The notes beneath the pieces were generated by a model. The model was not told the DNA's origin and did no database searches. It saw nothing but the letters and a program-made list of their open reading frames with translations. The position numbers and the translations under genes were made by a program. Of a stretch of 47,698 nt of DNA, positions 17,801-24,878 are shown piece by piece (position 1 is the first letter of the stretch; every line of letters starts with the position of its first letter). Source of the stretch: an uncultured Christensenella sp. (GTDB lineage Bacteria; Bacillota; Clostridia; Christensenellales; Borkfalkiaceae); the NCBI GenBank assembly GCA_949878495.1, contig CATLAR010000005.1:1-47698 (forward strand), read 5' to 3'.

Positions 17801-18821
17801 ATTCAAGAACGTTTCGGGTCAGCGCTATTATGCCGAAGCTACCGTGCAAATTACCAATGCCAAAAGTTTTGTTTGGGCCGGCGTAGGTCTCGGAAGTAAG
17901 GCGGCGGGCTCGGACAGAGTAAGAAGTATTATCGTTTCGGCGCAGACGGATAAGGCCAACAGACCCATAATCATAAAGGAAGGCAAGGATAATTGGGATG
18001 AGCCTACGGGCAGTTCGCAGGTTCATCATTGGAAAGGGCTTGCCGCGGGCGTTGATAACGCCGCGATTAAACTCGGTATTTTAAGGGACGGCAGCGACTA
18101 TTATTACTTCGTGAACGGCGTGCTCGTATGGCTTGACGGCAAATCGGACGCGTTCGTCGGCGTGGATACTTCGCCCGTAATTAGAATGCTCGAAGCCCAA
18201 GGCAGGGTAACGGGAATGTATGCGACTACCGACAGCTCGGTTATCGACGAAAAGCTCGATAGCAATAAATTCGTCGCTATCGACGGCAACGTCGAAGTAA
18301 AAGACGACGGAAGCATTGCGTTTAAGAACGACGCTCTTTTCAGTATCGACAATAACTCGCACGTTGCAAAGGACTACGGTGCGGTAAGCACGTTAAGGCT
18401 TGCGGGCGGCAAGGATACCAAGGTTGAATTCGATATTAAAATCGACAGCTTCGGCGAGGGCGACAAGGGCTTACTCGGTATGACTTTGCGCGACACGGGC
18501 GCTCTTGCTTACAAATCCGCGCGTTCTTTCCTAATCGGCAAAACGCAGTTCGGATTCAGCGGTTGGGAGTTTGGCGGCGGTATCGGCAACGCGACGCTCG
18601 GCGCGCCCTCAGCTATCCCCGAAGGTATCGATATGGCGGACGGCGGAACCCACCGCGTGACCGTTGAAAGAGTAAACGGCGTGGGCTACAGAATTACCCT
18701 CGACGGCAACGCGAACGCGGCTGTCTGGAACTACGACGTTTACGCAAACGATATGCTTATATCCTTCAACGGCACTACCGTTTCGGGAACGATAAGCAAT
18801 ATCCGAATAACCGATCTTTAA
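14850..18821 (+). CDS. Large surface lipoprotein with six Big_2 domains and a duplicated beta-sandwich pair
   Basis: The product is 1323 residues, with SD AGGAGG, lipobox LAAC (Cys26) and a Gly/Asn-rich tether. Two Big_2 (bacterial Ig-like) domains lie at about 50-212, recognisable by ATVSEKGVVTGV-type strands. Two concanavalin-like modules follow (about 215-410 and 425-625), then four more Big_2 domains (about 632-945). A second copy of the two modules closes the protein (about 948-1130 and 1150-1323). The copies share IKIGMLRDGNEYYYY and IKLGILRDGSDYYYF. No hydrolase active site is visible. In this locus the likely job is to bind the polysaccharide at the cell surface. Confidence 0.82.
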   Translation: MKKLKAWLLALTVSSVAFAAGGLAACKTDDSGNNGDNNGGGTDNEQSQYVMKITAIGSTTIQVDKTLTLRTQVTGTNRKDVTWSSLNPEIATVSEKGVVTGVSAGEATIKATLDIDDKCTATIKVTVEPAVAPDSVTVKGAPADNTGWVGETTQLSVGVTPENASLAVNWTTSDESVATVSADGLVSYKKKGDVTVTATSKADDTKKDSVTLVVREGVFNTQMGSNWDFSYQDDATEPRIVAQTENMVKERINTAYFANYRGTKFYAEVTFTGWAETANGWDWQGFGLGAGLADNDSRYFTFSPHYTGQTGNNFHKIIVRDNPNSWGAITTRSQLWGARGLNSFNPEDGIKIGMLRDGNEYYYYLNDELYYFDNFTKYNNEATIPFVVNVDMAVTATDYKLVTDGAQIDAKIAETNAAGKSFYANNPDKVDYVNDSDFTFKTQTFSKDNEVRTIGDKAVLMNGFSVEFDVDSMALGGGGQRYKGLSVNLSRYDSADTVETLGVGVASGVDSKSDGSAVIGRYFQWEYPKSADGSPIANWYETSQPVLTDSAAKHHVRITRTVDAEAQISYFRMFIDGEEYVLDTGKKGGGGQSNYIGSYILWISGEYASAHVSNFKYESDVPASELPAPLTVTAERTQLEVKDTLQLTASASDVTYLSLNPQVATVTAGGLVTALTSGDALIVVTATVDGITVKATVKITVEEPAILTILNEETELWPNETITLRYEFSKETFHSVVFESSDEGVATVDENGVISPVADGKVVITVRDAVNGDIFDTLELDVITALKLKITNEMLYIETGATAQLKYKFTYDAGHEVSFTTSDSAIAAVSDTGLITAIATGDVVITVTSKTDANITASATFHIVDPLSLEITTERTDIYLTGDLQVTYAFSYPAGHSVAFESSDDDIATVSSTGLVTAHSLGSVTITVRDENGGLSDTITLTVKDLILDHAYQADMWDYTGVASDTPVLETKGEDPDGVDYVAVFKNVSGQRYYAEATVQITNAKSFVWAGVGLGSKAAGSDRVRSIIVSAQTDKANRPIIIKEGKDNWDEPTGSSQVHHWKGLAAGVDNAAIKLGILRDGSDYYYFVNGVLVWLDGKSDAFVGVDTSPVIRMLEAQGRVTGMYATTDSSVIDEKLDSNKFVAIDGNVEVKDDGSIAFKNDALFSIDNNSHVAKDYGAVSTLRLAGGKDTKVEFDIKIDSFGEGDKGLLGMTLRDTGALAYKSARSFLIGKTQFGFSGWEFGGGIGNATLGAPSAIPEGIDMADGGTHRVTVERVNGVGYRITLDGNANAAVWNYDVYANDMLISFNGTTVSGTISNIRITDL

Positions 18822-18828
18822 GCATAAT

Positions 18829-18867
18829 GCGTACTGCCGCGCGCGGGAAGCGCGCGGCGGTATACGC
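18829..18867 (+). promoter_or_regulatory. Intercistronic hairpin upstream of the alpha-galactosidase
   Basis: GCGTA/TACGC and an inner 9-bp GC-only stem (GCCGCGCGC with GCGCGCGGC, loop GGGAA) form a strong structure with no T-run after it. It may be an attenuator or an mRNA-stabilising element in the 63-nt gap. No separate promoter is evident for the genes behind it. Confidence 0.5.
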
Positions 18868-18884
18868 AAACTACGGTTTATTAT

Positions 18885-21053
18885 ATGGCAATTACTTATA
18901 ACGCGGAAAACGCGCTTTTCCGCATTGAAAACGCCCGTTTTTCATATGTGTTTTTCGTCAATTCCAAGGGCGTTTTGCAGCATTTGTATTTCGGCAAGCC
19001 GATAGGCGAAACCGATTTAAGCTCTGCCGACCTCGGTTGGGATTGGTCTAAAACCTATCTTAGCGCGGACGGCGCGGAAAAAATTTACGAAGATAACTAC
19101 TATAACGACCGCTCTATGGCGGAAGTTCCGTCTCACGGGCTTATGGATAAGTCGGGCGCGCAGTTTGTAATAGAAAAAAGCGGCGGCGTAACGGCTACTT
19201 CGTTCGTCTATAAAAAACACAGAATTTACGACGGTAAGCCAAAGTTAAGCGCCCTTCCGTCCACCCACGGCGACAACGCGCAGACGCTTGAAATCACGCT
19301 AGACGACGTTTACGGCAACGAAAGGCTTTTGCTCTCGTACACGGTGTACGGCGACCTCGGCGCGCTTATCCGCAACGCTTCGATAATCAACTGCGGAAAG
19401 ACGGAAATTCGCGTTAAACGCGCGTATTCGCTCGGTTTGGATTTGCCTCGGTCGGACTTCGACTTAATGCATTTTCACGGCGATTGGTGTCTGGAACGCT
19501 TCGCCGAAAGAAAACCCCTTGCAAACGGCAGGTTCACCGTGGAATCGACTATGGGCAGAAGCTCGCACGAGAAAAACCCCTTCGCCGTGCTCTGCGACCG
19601 TCACGCGACCGAGGATACGGGCGAAGCGTACGCGTTTTCCTTCGTGTACAGCGGCAATTTCACGCTCGCCGCCAACGTAGACAAGTGGCGCAGAACGCGT
19701 GTTCTTCTCGGCATTTGCGACGAGGATTTCTCGTTCGCGCTCGGAAGCGGCGAAACTTTCGAAGTGCCCGAAGGCGTTCTCGTCTACTCCGACCGCGGGC
19801 TGGGCGGCGTTTCGCGGACAATGCACGATCTTGTGAGAAATAATCTCATAACCCATAAAAAAGCAAAGGCGGCGCGACCCGTGCTGTTCAACTCGTGGGA
19901 GGGCTGTTATCTCGATTTCGACACCCAATCGATATTGGCGTACGCCGAAAACGCCGCAAAAATCGGCGCGGAGCTGTTCGTTCTCGACGACGGCTGGTTC
20001 GGCAAACGGGATACGGACTGTTCGTCGCTCGGCGATTGGTTCGTCGCGGACGGCAAAATCGACCTTAAAAAAGTTATCGACAAATGTCATTCGCTGGGAA
20101 TGAAGTTCGGTATCTGGTTCGAGCCCGAAATGATTAACCCGGACAGCGACTTGTACCGCACGCACCCCGATTACGCGCTCGGCGACGGCGGTTACGAGCG
20201 CACGCTCTCGCGGCATCAGCTCGTTCTGGACACGTCCCGAAAGGAAGTCGCAGACAGGCTTTTCAAGGATATGTCCGCCATTCTCGACAAGTACGAAATC
20301 GACTACATAAAATGGGATCACAACAGGAATATAGGCGAAATAACGGGCTCGGACACTCCCTACGGCGAAGTGTGCCACAGGCTTATTCTCGGCACGTACT
20401 CGCTTCTGGACAGACTGCAAAAGAAGTACCCCGAAATCTTTTTCGAAGGGTGCGCTTCGGGCGGGGGCAGGTTCGACCTCGGAATGCTCTACTATAACCC
20501 GCAAATCTGGACGAGCGACGAAACCGACCCCGTGCAGAGGCTTTTTATACAGTACGGCACTTCGTACGCGTACCCGCTTTCGGTTATGGGCTCGCATATT
20601 TCAAAAAACCCCATAACTTCGTATACCGCCAAAGGACGGATAGCCCTTTTCGGTACGTACGGAATCGAGATGAACCCCTGTCTGCTTTCCGAAAGCGAGC
20701 GGGAAGAGGTGCGGGAAGTAAACGAAATTTATAAAAAATACCACTGCGAAGTAATACAAAACGGCGATTTGTACAGGCTTGCGTCCCCGTTCGAGGGCAA
20801 CTATACCTCGATGATGAGCGTATCGAAGGACAAAAGCAAGGCGTTGGTGCTGTTTGCCAACGTGTTGAAGGAAAACAACCGTTACCGCTTTATAAAGCTT
20901 AAAGGGCTCGATCCCGACAAACGGTATTCCAACTCGCGGCGTGCGCGGCGCTGTGTCTCGCTACTATGGCGGGCTGCACGGGCGGCGGCGACAATACGGA
21001 AGGCGGCGGCAATTCCGACGGCAATAACGACAACAACGGAGGCGGCGGCGTGA
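18885..21053 (+). CDS. GH36 alpha-galactosidase with an aberrant, frame-shifted C-terminus
   Basis: This cytoplasmic enzyme lacks a signal peptide and hydrolyses terminal alpha-galactosides. The GH36 hallmarks are intact: DDGWFG, nucleophile Asp478 in YIKWDHNR, acid/base Asp545 in WTSDETDP, and FEGCASGGGRFD. From about residue 680 the sequence stops making sense. After GLDPDKRY, where relatives continue into the last strands of the C-terminal domain, it runs into an Arg/Ala-rich tail. That tail is the out-of-frame reading of the downstream gene's signal peptide and tether. The true C-terminal ~40-60 residues are missing. This is either a genuine deletion that fused two genes or an assembly error. 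The catalytic domain is complete, so activity may survive. Confidence 0.85.
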   Translation: MAITYNAENALFRIENARFSYVFFVNSKGVLQHLYFGKPIGETDLSSADLGWDWSKTYLSADGAEKIYEDNYYNDRSMAEVPSHGLMDKSGAQFVIEKSGGVTATSFVYKKHRIYDGKPKLSALPSTHGDNAQTLEITLDDVYGNERLLLSYTVYGDLGALIRNASIINCGKTEIRVKRAYSLGLDLPRSDFDLMHFHGDWCLERFAERKPLANGRFTVESTMGRSSHEKNPFAVLCDRHATEDTGEAYAFSFVYSGNFTLAANVDKWRRTRVLLGICDEDFSFALGSGETFEVPEGVLVYSDRGLGGVSRTMHDLVRNNLITHKKAKAARPVLFNSWEGCYLDFDTQSILAYAENAAKIGAELFVLDDGWFGKRDTDCSSLGDWFVADGKIDLKKVIDKCHSLGMKFGIWFEPEMINPDSDLYRTHPDYALGDGGYERTLSRHQLVLDTSRKEVADRLFKDMSAILDKYEIDYIKWDHNRNIGEITGSDTPYGEVCHRLILGTYSLLDRLQKKYPEIFFEGCASGGGRFDLGMLYYNPQIWTSDETDPVQRLFIQYGTSYAYPLSVMGSHISKNPITSYTAKGRIALFGTYGIEMNPCLLSESEREEVREVNEIYKKYHCEVIQNGDLYRLASPFEGNYTSMMSVSKDKSKALVLFANVLKENNRYRFIKLKGLDPDKRYSNSRRARRCVSLLWRAARAAATIRKAAAIPTAITTTTEAAA

Positions 21054-21910
21054 TAATCGAAGAAGGCAAATTGACCATAGGCAACGTGTATCAGTATTAC
21101 GGCTACAACGCAGTAAAAATCGTAACCAAAATGGACGGCAAACCCGTAGACGGGCTCGATTTATACTACGATATAGTGGACGACGGCGTTTGCACTATAA
21201 CGGACGGCTACGTCCGCGGTCTTAAAGTGGGGACGACGCAGGTTTACGCGCAGACGCTCGGCGGTCAGGAAGTGTCGTTTACAGTAACTATCAGGGACTC
21301 GCAGGAGTACCGGTACAACACCGACGTTCTCACCCGCGAACAGGAAAAAACGATTAAATTTTCCAACGTCAAAAATCCCACGTTGTTCGTCGGCGATTCC
21401 TTTTTCGACGAAAAGAACTGCTGGACGAGTTTTTATACCGATTTCGAAGATCTCAACTGCGTCAGCGTAGGCATTTCCGGCTCGCAGACTTCGCATTGGT
21501 ACGACGCGCGCGACAGGCTTATAAAGGCGTGGGCACCTAAAAATATCGTCATTCATATCGGCACGAACGACATAAACGACAACGCCGTAACCCTCACCGT
21601 AGACCAATACTACGCGCGGATTACGGAGTTCCTTGAAACTATTATCAACGAATACCCCGAAACGCCCGTTTACTACTTCGGCATCGAGGACAGAAACGGC
21701 GATCAGGGCGGCAAAAACGCGTACAGTTCGGCGGTTACGGAAAAGATTAAAAACGAGTTTACGAAAGAACACGCTACTTTTCACTACCTCGACACGCCCG
21801 CGATTTACAACGCCGACCCCGACGTTTACGTCAGCGCCGACAACATTCACCCCTCGAAAAAGGGCTATGAAGTTTACACGAAAATGCTTAAAGAATGCGT
21901 TGACTTCTGA
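20966..21910 (+). CDS. SGNH/GDSL hydrolase lipoprotein, 5' end lost
   Basis: The ORF is 314 residues from the first available ATG. The hydrolase has its blocks in order: GDSFF (Ser145), the oxyanion Gly in GISGSQTSHW, GTNDIND, and the Asp292-His295 pair in ADNIHPSKKGY. An Ig-like domain lies before it. Reading upstream in the same frame gives LAACAALCLATMAGC, a lipoprotein h-region and lipobox, so ATG 20966 is inside the original signal peptide. No start codon with a basic n-region or SD exists: a stop lies at 20900 and the frame then runs through alpha-galactosidase DNA. The gene is therefore probably silent or mislocalised. Intact, it would be a surface esterase, such as a deacetylase of a decorated glycan. 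Confidence 0.72.
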   Translation: MAGCTGGGDNTEGGGNSDGNNDNNGGGGVIIEEGKLTIGNVYQYYGYNAVKIVTKMDGKPVDGLDLYYDIVDDGVCTITDGYVRGLKVGTTQVYAQTLGGQEVSFTVTIRDSQEYRYNTDVLTREQEKTIKFSNVKNPTLFVGDSFFDEKNCWTSFYTDFEDLNCVSVGISGSQTSHWYDARDRLIKAWAPKNIVIHIGTNDINDNAVTLTVDQYYARITEFLETIINEYPETPVYYFGIEDRNGDQGGKNAYSSAVTEKIKNEFTKEHATFHYLDTPAIYNADPDVYVSADNIHPSKKGYEVYTKMLKECVDF

Positions 21911-21926
21911 TATAAGAGAGACTGCA

Positions 21927-22742
21927 ATGATTTTACTTGAAGATTTAAACGTAAGGGACCCCTTCGTTTACTATGAAAACGGATACTACTATTTATATTC
22001 CTCGCGGGAGGTGGACGGCGCGCCCGCTTTCGTCTGTCATAAAAGCAAAGACTTAAAGGCTTTCGGGCAGCCCGCAATACTCTTTAAGCCCGATAAAAAT
22101 TTCTGGGCTACAAAGGAGTTCTGGGCGCCCGAAATGCACGCCTATAACGGCAAGTACTACCTTTTCGGTACGCTCAAAAGCGACGACCGCGCCCGCGGCA
22201 CGCAGATTTTCGTCTGCGACACGCCCGACGGTACGTTCACTCCTCTTACCGAATACCCCGTCACTCCCGAAGGTTGGGAATGCCTCGACGGCACGCTTGT
22301 GGTTGAGGACGGCGTTCCGTATATGATTTTCTGCCGCGAATGGCTGGAAATCGTAGACGGCGAAATTTACGTAATGCAGCTTTCGCCCGACCTTAAACGC
22401 GCGGCGGCGGAGCCCGTAAAACTTTTTTCTGCAAGCTCTGTCAAGTGGACGCGCCCTCTCGGCGCGAACAACTACGTCACCGACGGACCGTTTATCGTCA
22501 AGGAAAACGGAAAATACAATATGATCTGGTCGAGTTTTTCGGAAAACGGCTACGCTATGGGCGTATGCAGAAGCAAGTCGCTTTTCGGTCCGTGGGAGCA
22601 CGAGCCGGCGCCGTTGAATTTCAACGACGGCGGGCACGGAATGGTTTTCCGCAAGGACGACAAAAGTTATCTGGTCTATCACGCGCCCAACGCCCCCGCG
22701 GGTTCGGAGCGTATGCAGCTTGTGCCTTACGAATTAAGTTAG
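21927..22742 (+). CDS. GH43-like glycosidase, cytoplasmic
   Basis: The real start is ATG 21927, after AAGAGAG; the ORF-track start at 21633 would overlap the SGNH gene. The 271-residue product lacks a signal peptide. The propeller fold begins at once, with NVRDPFVYYENG (Asp11 as likely base). WAPEMHAYNGKYYLF, ECLDGTLVVEDG and TDGPFIVKENGKY follow, a pattern of compact GH43 proteins. The usual glutamate of the third motif is not obvious: TDGPF has Asp where many have Glu, so the catalytic assignment is unsure. It likely finishes degradation of imported oligosaccharides. Confidence 0.8.
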   Translation: MILLEDLNVRDPFVYYENGYYYLYSSREVDGAPAFVCHKSKDLKAFGQPAILFKPDKNFWATKEFWAPEMHAYNGKYYLFGTLKSDDRARGTQIFVCDTPDGTFTPLTEYPVTPEGWECLDGTLVVEDGVPYMIFCREWLEIVDGEIYVMQLSPDLKRAAAEPVKLFSASSVKWTRPLGANNYVTDGPFIVKENGKYNMIWSSFSENGYAMGVCRSKSLFGPWEHEPAPLNFNDGGHGMVFRKDDKSYLVYHAPNAPAGSERMQLVPYELS

Positions 22743-22774
22743 CCTGTCAAAAACCGTAAAATTCGCATTTATAG

Positions 22775-22803
22775 TTGATAATCGCCGTATTTTATGGTAA
22801 AAT
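22775..22803 (+). promoter_or_regulatory. Promoter of the LacI-family regulator gene
   Basis: TTGATA (22775-22780), a 17-nt spacer and TAAAAT (22798-22803) lie in the 86-nt gap before the regulator. GGTAAA half-sites occur at the -10 and again just before the start codon. The operator-like dyad at 7322/7355 contains the related CGGTAAA on its complementary strand, so autoregulation is possible but the match is short. Confidence 0.65.
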
Positions 22804-22828
22804 TATACAAAAGCGATAAGGTAAAACT

Positions 22829-23827
22829 ATGATGGCAAGTAAAAGCGGAGCAAAATACGTAACCTATCAGGACATTGCCGACGCTCTGGGAATAACGAAA
22901 ATGGCTGTTTCCAAGGCGCTGAGGGACAGTCCCGACATTTCCGAGGAAACGAAAAAAAGCGTGCGGGAAAAGGCGGACGAGCTGGGTTATATCCCCAACA
23001 ATCTCGCCGCCAATTTAAAGCGGAAAAAGACGAATATGATAGTCGTCGTTTTCAACAGCTTCCACAACCCCTATTTCTCGATTGCCTGCTATAAAATTTT
23101 CGACGCGGTGCGCAAAACCGAATACCTCAGTCAGTTGTTTTTCTGTTCCAAAAACGTGCTGGATGTCGACGACGTTAAAGAGCTTATGATAAACAAGTAC
23201 TGCGGCGTGGTTTCGTTCGTGGAGCCTACCGAATCGGCGGCGGCGTTTTTCAGAAAAATGGGCATTCCCTTCGTGCTCGTCGGCATTCACACCAAGGCGA
23301 AAGGCATTGACTGCGTTTACACCGACGACTATCTCGGCGGCGGGCTGGTAGGCGAGTATTTCCTTGAAAACGGCTTCAAAAAAGCCCTTTACGCTTCGGA
23401 CAGTCTTTCGGAAACGAGCGACCGCCGCGCGGGCGGGTTTATCGACGCCGTTAAAAGGGCGGGGCGCGAAAGCGCGGCTCTGCATTGCGGCAGACCCGAC
23501 GAAATGGCGCGGCTCGCGTGCGATAAAATAATCGCCGACAAGTTCGATTTCGTGTTCTGCTTTTCGGACTCTTTCGCCATAACTTTGCTTCTGGAACTCG
23601 AAGGACGGGGCGCGGCGGACGGCGTGACGGTGTTCGGCTACGACAACTTACATAAATATTACCCGATTATACGCGAAGTCAACAGTGTGGACTCCAATCT
23701 CGACTGTATTATCGAGTATTCGTGCGGACTGATAATTTCCAAGATAGAGGGCGAAATTCCCGCCGACGAAAAGGTCGCAAAAGTGTTCGGCGTAACCCTT
23801 GCCGCGGGCAAAAGGAGGGGGGCGTGA
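22829..23827 (+). CDS. LacI-family transcriptional regulator
   Basis: This 332-residue protein has an N-terminal LacI HTH (TYQDIADALGITKMAVSKAL, residues ~10-30) and hinge helix (IPNNLAANLKRKK). A periplasmic-binding-like effector domain runs from residue ~65 to the end. The SD is AAGG and the first two codons are both ATG. Its position at the end of the sugar locus, with its own promoter, makes it the likely local repressor or activator responding to an oligosaccharide. The stop overlaps the next small gene (GTGA). Confidence 0.92.
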   Translation: MMASKSGAKYVTYQDIADALGITKMAVSKALRDSPDISEETKKSVREKADELGYIPNNLAANLKRKKTNMIVVVFNSFHNPYFSIACYKIFDAVRKTEYLSQLFFCSKNVLDVDDVKELMINKYCGVVSFVEPTESAAAFFRKMGIPFVLVGIHTKAKGIDCVYTDDYLGGGLVGEYFLENGFKKALYASDSLSETSDRRAGGFIDAVKRAGRESAALHCGRPDEMARLACDKIIADKFDFVFCFSDSFAITLLLELEGRGAADGVTVFGYDNLHKYYPIIREVNSVDSNLDCIIEYSCGLIISKIEGEIPADEKVAKVFGVTLAAGKRRGA

Positions 23828-23976
23828 CCATCCACCATGACAAACTCGCGTACGGCAAGCTCGCCAAAACGAGCGAGGAAATGACCGAGGACGAGCTTTT
23901 GAAAATGCTCGCCGAGCTTAACGGCGACGAAGAAAACCAAGAAAAGCCCGAAAATACAGAAAAAGATAAAAAATAA
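23824..23976 (+). CDS. Small acidic protein translationally coupled to the LacI regulator (50 aa)
   Basis: This ORF starts at GTG 23824, overlapping the regulator's stop by 4 nt, behind an excellent AAAGGAGGGG SD. The ORF-track start at 23722 lies inside the lacI-type gene and is unlikely. The protein begins MTIHHDKLAYGKLAKTSEEM, continues into an acidic helix (DELLKMLAELNGDE) and ends in a Lys/Glu/Asn-rich tail. The strong SD and coupling argue that it is made. I have no family name for it. A role alongside the regulator is only suggested by the coupling. Confidence 0.72.
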   Translation: MTIHHDKLAYGKLAKTSEEMTEDELLKMLAELNGDEENQEKPENTEKDKK

Positions 23977-23982
23977 AAATTA

Positions 23983-24019
23983 CCCCGCCCGCGCTTTATA
24001 AGGCGCGGGCGGGGTCTTT
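23983..24019. terminator. Bidirectional terminator closing the sugar locus
   Basis: A 12-bp GC-rich stem (23983-23994 with 24003-24014) is followed by TCTTT on the + strand and by AATTTTTATTTTTTA on the - strand. It lies between the convergent small gene and the HNH gene. Confidence 0.85.
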
Positions 24020-24041
24020 CGATAGCGCGAGTGCGACGGTT

Positions 24042-24470
24042 TTATATAAATTTTTTGAGATACGACAAATCCAGCTTCCATTCGGGCACGCGGTTTCGGC
24101 GGCGGTGGTCGGCGTTCGCTTCGCCCAGAGCCTTGCGCATTTCCGCGTAAGAACAGCCGTTCACCTTCATATAATGCTCTTCGGCTTGTCTGCCCCGCCC
24201 CATAAGTTCCGTTCTGCCTATATGTATGGCTTCGTGGCAGTTTTTGCAAATTGCCGTCACGGTTTCGAGCTTTTGCACGGCGTTTTCTTCGTCGTAAGCC
24301 CAGCGTTCGTGCGCTTCGAGTCTTTCGGTTTCCGCGCCGCAAATTTCGCATTTACCGTTTGCGCGGGCGTAAGCGTCTTTGCGTACGGCGTCCCACTGCG
24401 CGGGAGAAAGAATACTTCTCAGGTTTGAATACCAGCAACTGTCCGGCACGAGTTCGAAATTTAGCTTCAT
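24042..24470 (-). CDS. HNH endonuclease-like protein
   Basis: This 142-residue protein has a zinc-binding HNH core: CEICG (residues ~41-45), LEAHERW, and ICKNCHEAIHIG with a second Cys pair. The last two blocks carry the His residues of the beta-beta-alpha metal fold. A family of stand-alone HNH proteins of this length is common in Clostridia; no partner such as a methylase is present here. The ATG lies only 6 nt after a TATAAT box, with no SD, so the mRNA should be leaderless. DNA cleavage is the family activity; the biological role is unknown. Confidence 0.82.
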   Translation of the reverse strand: MKLNFELVPDSCWYSNLRSILSPAQWDAVRKDAYARANGKCEICGAETERLEAHERWAYDEENAVQKLETVTAICKNCHEAIHIGRTELMGRGRQAEEHYMKVNGCSYAEMRKALGEANADHRRRNRVPEWKLDLSYLKKFI

Positions 24471-24476
24471 AAACGC

Positions 24477-24505
24477 ATTATACGCCTTTTTTGCGAAAAA
24501 TTCAA
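24477..24505 (-). promoter_or_regulatory. Promoter of the HNH gene, predicted leaderless
   Basis: On the - strand TTGAAT (24505-24500), 17 nt and TATAAT (24482-24477) precede the ATG at 24470 by 6 nt. The expected start site coincides with the A of the ATG. Confidence 0.75.
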
Positions 24506-24509
24506 CTTC

Positions 24510-24538
24510 TTGACAAACTTCCGCCCGCGCGGTATACT
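24510..24538 (+). promoter_or_regulatory. Consensus promoter of the membrane-protein operon, predicted leaderless
   Basis: TTGACA (24510-24515), 17 nt and TATACT (24533-24538) lie back to back with the HNH promoter; the two -35 boxes are 4 bp apart. The ATG at 24546 follows the -10 by 7 nt. Confidence 0.8.
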
Positions 24539-24545
24539 GTTTAAT

Positions 24546-24872
24546 ATGGATTTAATATTCGAACTGCTTGGCGAACTTGTCGGCGGGGTCTATTTCGGGC
24601 TTGCGGAATTAATCGTTCCCGATAAAACTATGTCCAAAAAGTGGCGCAACGCGTTGCATATTATATGTACGATTGTAATGCTCGGTTCCGTAGTGTTGAT
24701 CTGGGCGGGAGTAATTTTTATCACCGACGGTTACGGTTTTAACACGGGCGTGATAATGATAGCCGTAGGCGGCGTGCTCGTCGCCGTACATATCGCGCTT
24801 GCCGTGGCGGTGACCGTGCTTACTTCCAAAAAACGCAGGAAAAAGCGCGCCGATGAAAACGACGGGGATTAA
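24546..24872 (+). CDS. Small two-helix membrane protein (hypothetical, 108 aa)
   Basis: I start at ATG 24546, because the ORF-track start at 24510 lies on the -35 box. An amphipathic N-terminus (MDLIFELLGELVGG) is followed by two membrane helices (about residues 30-53 and 62-85) and a basic-then-acidic tail, SKKRRKKRADENDGD. No SD is possible given the promoter position. It is the first gene of a three-gene operon with another membrane protein and a RimK-like ligase. I do not recognise the family. Confidence 0.7.
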   Translation: MDLIFELLGELVGGVYFGLAELIVPDKTMSKKWRNALHIICTIVMLGSVVLIWAGVIFITDGYGFNTGVIMIAVGGVLVAVHIALAVAVTVLTSKKRRKKRADENDGD

Positions 24873-24878
24873 TTGAAA

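Noticed and set aside
19464-20597. 377-codon antisense ORF opposite the alpha-galactosidase
   Set aside because: It is a shadow of the GH36 frame with no motif or start signal.
21633-21926. Upstream extension of the third GH43 ORF
   Set aside because: It would overlap the SGNH gene in another frame and reads Thr/Arg-rich nonsense; ATG 21927 with its SD starts the conserved domain.
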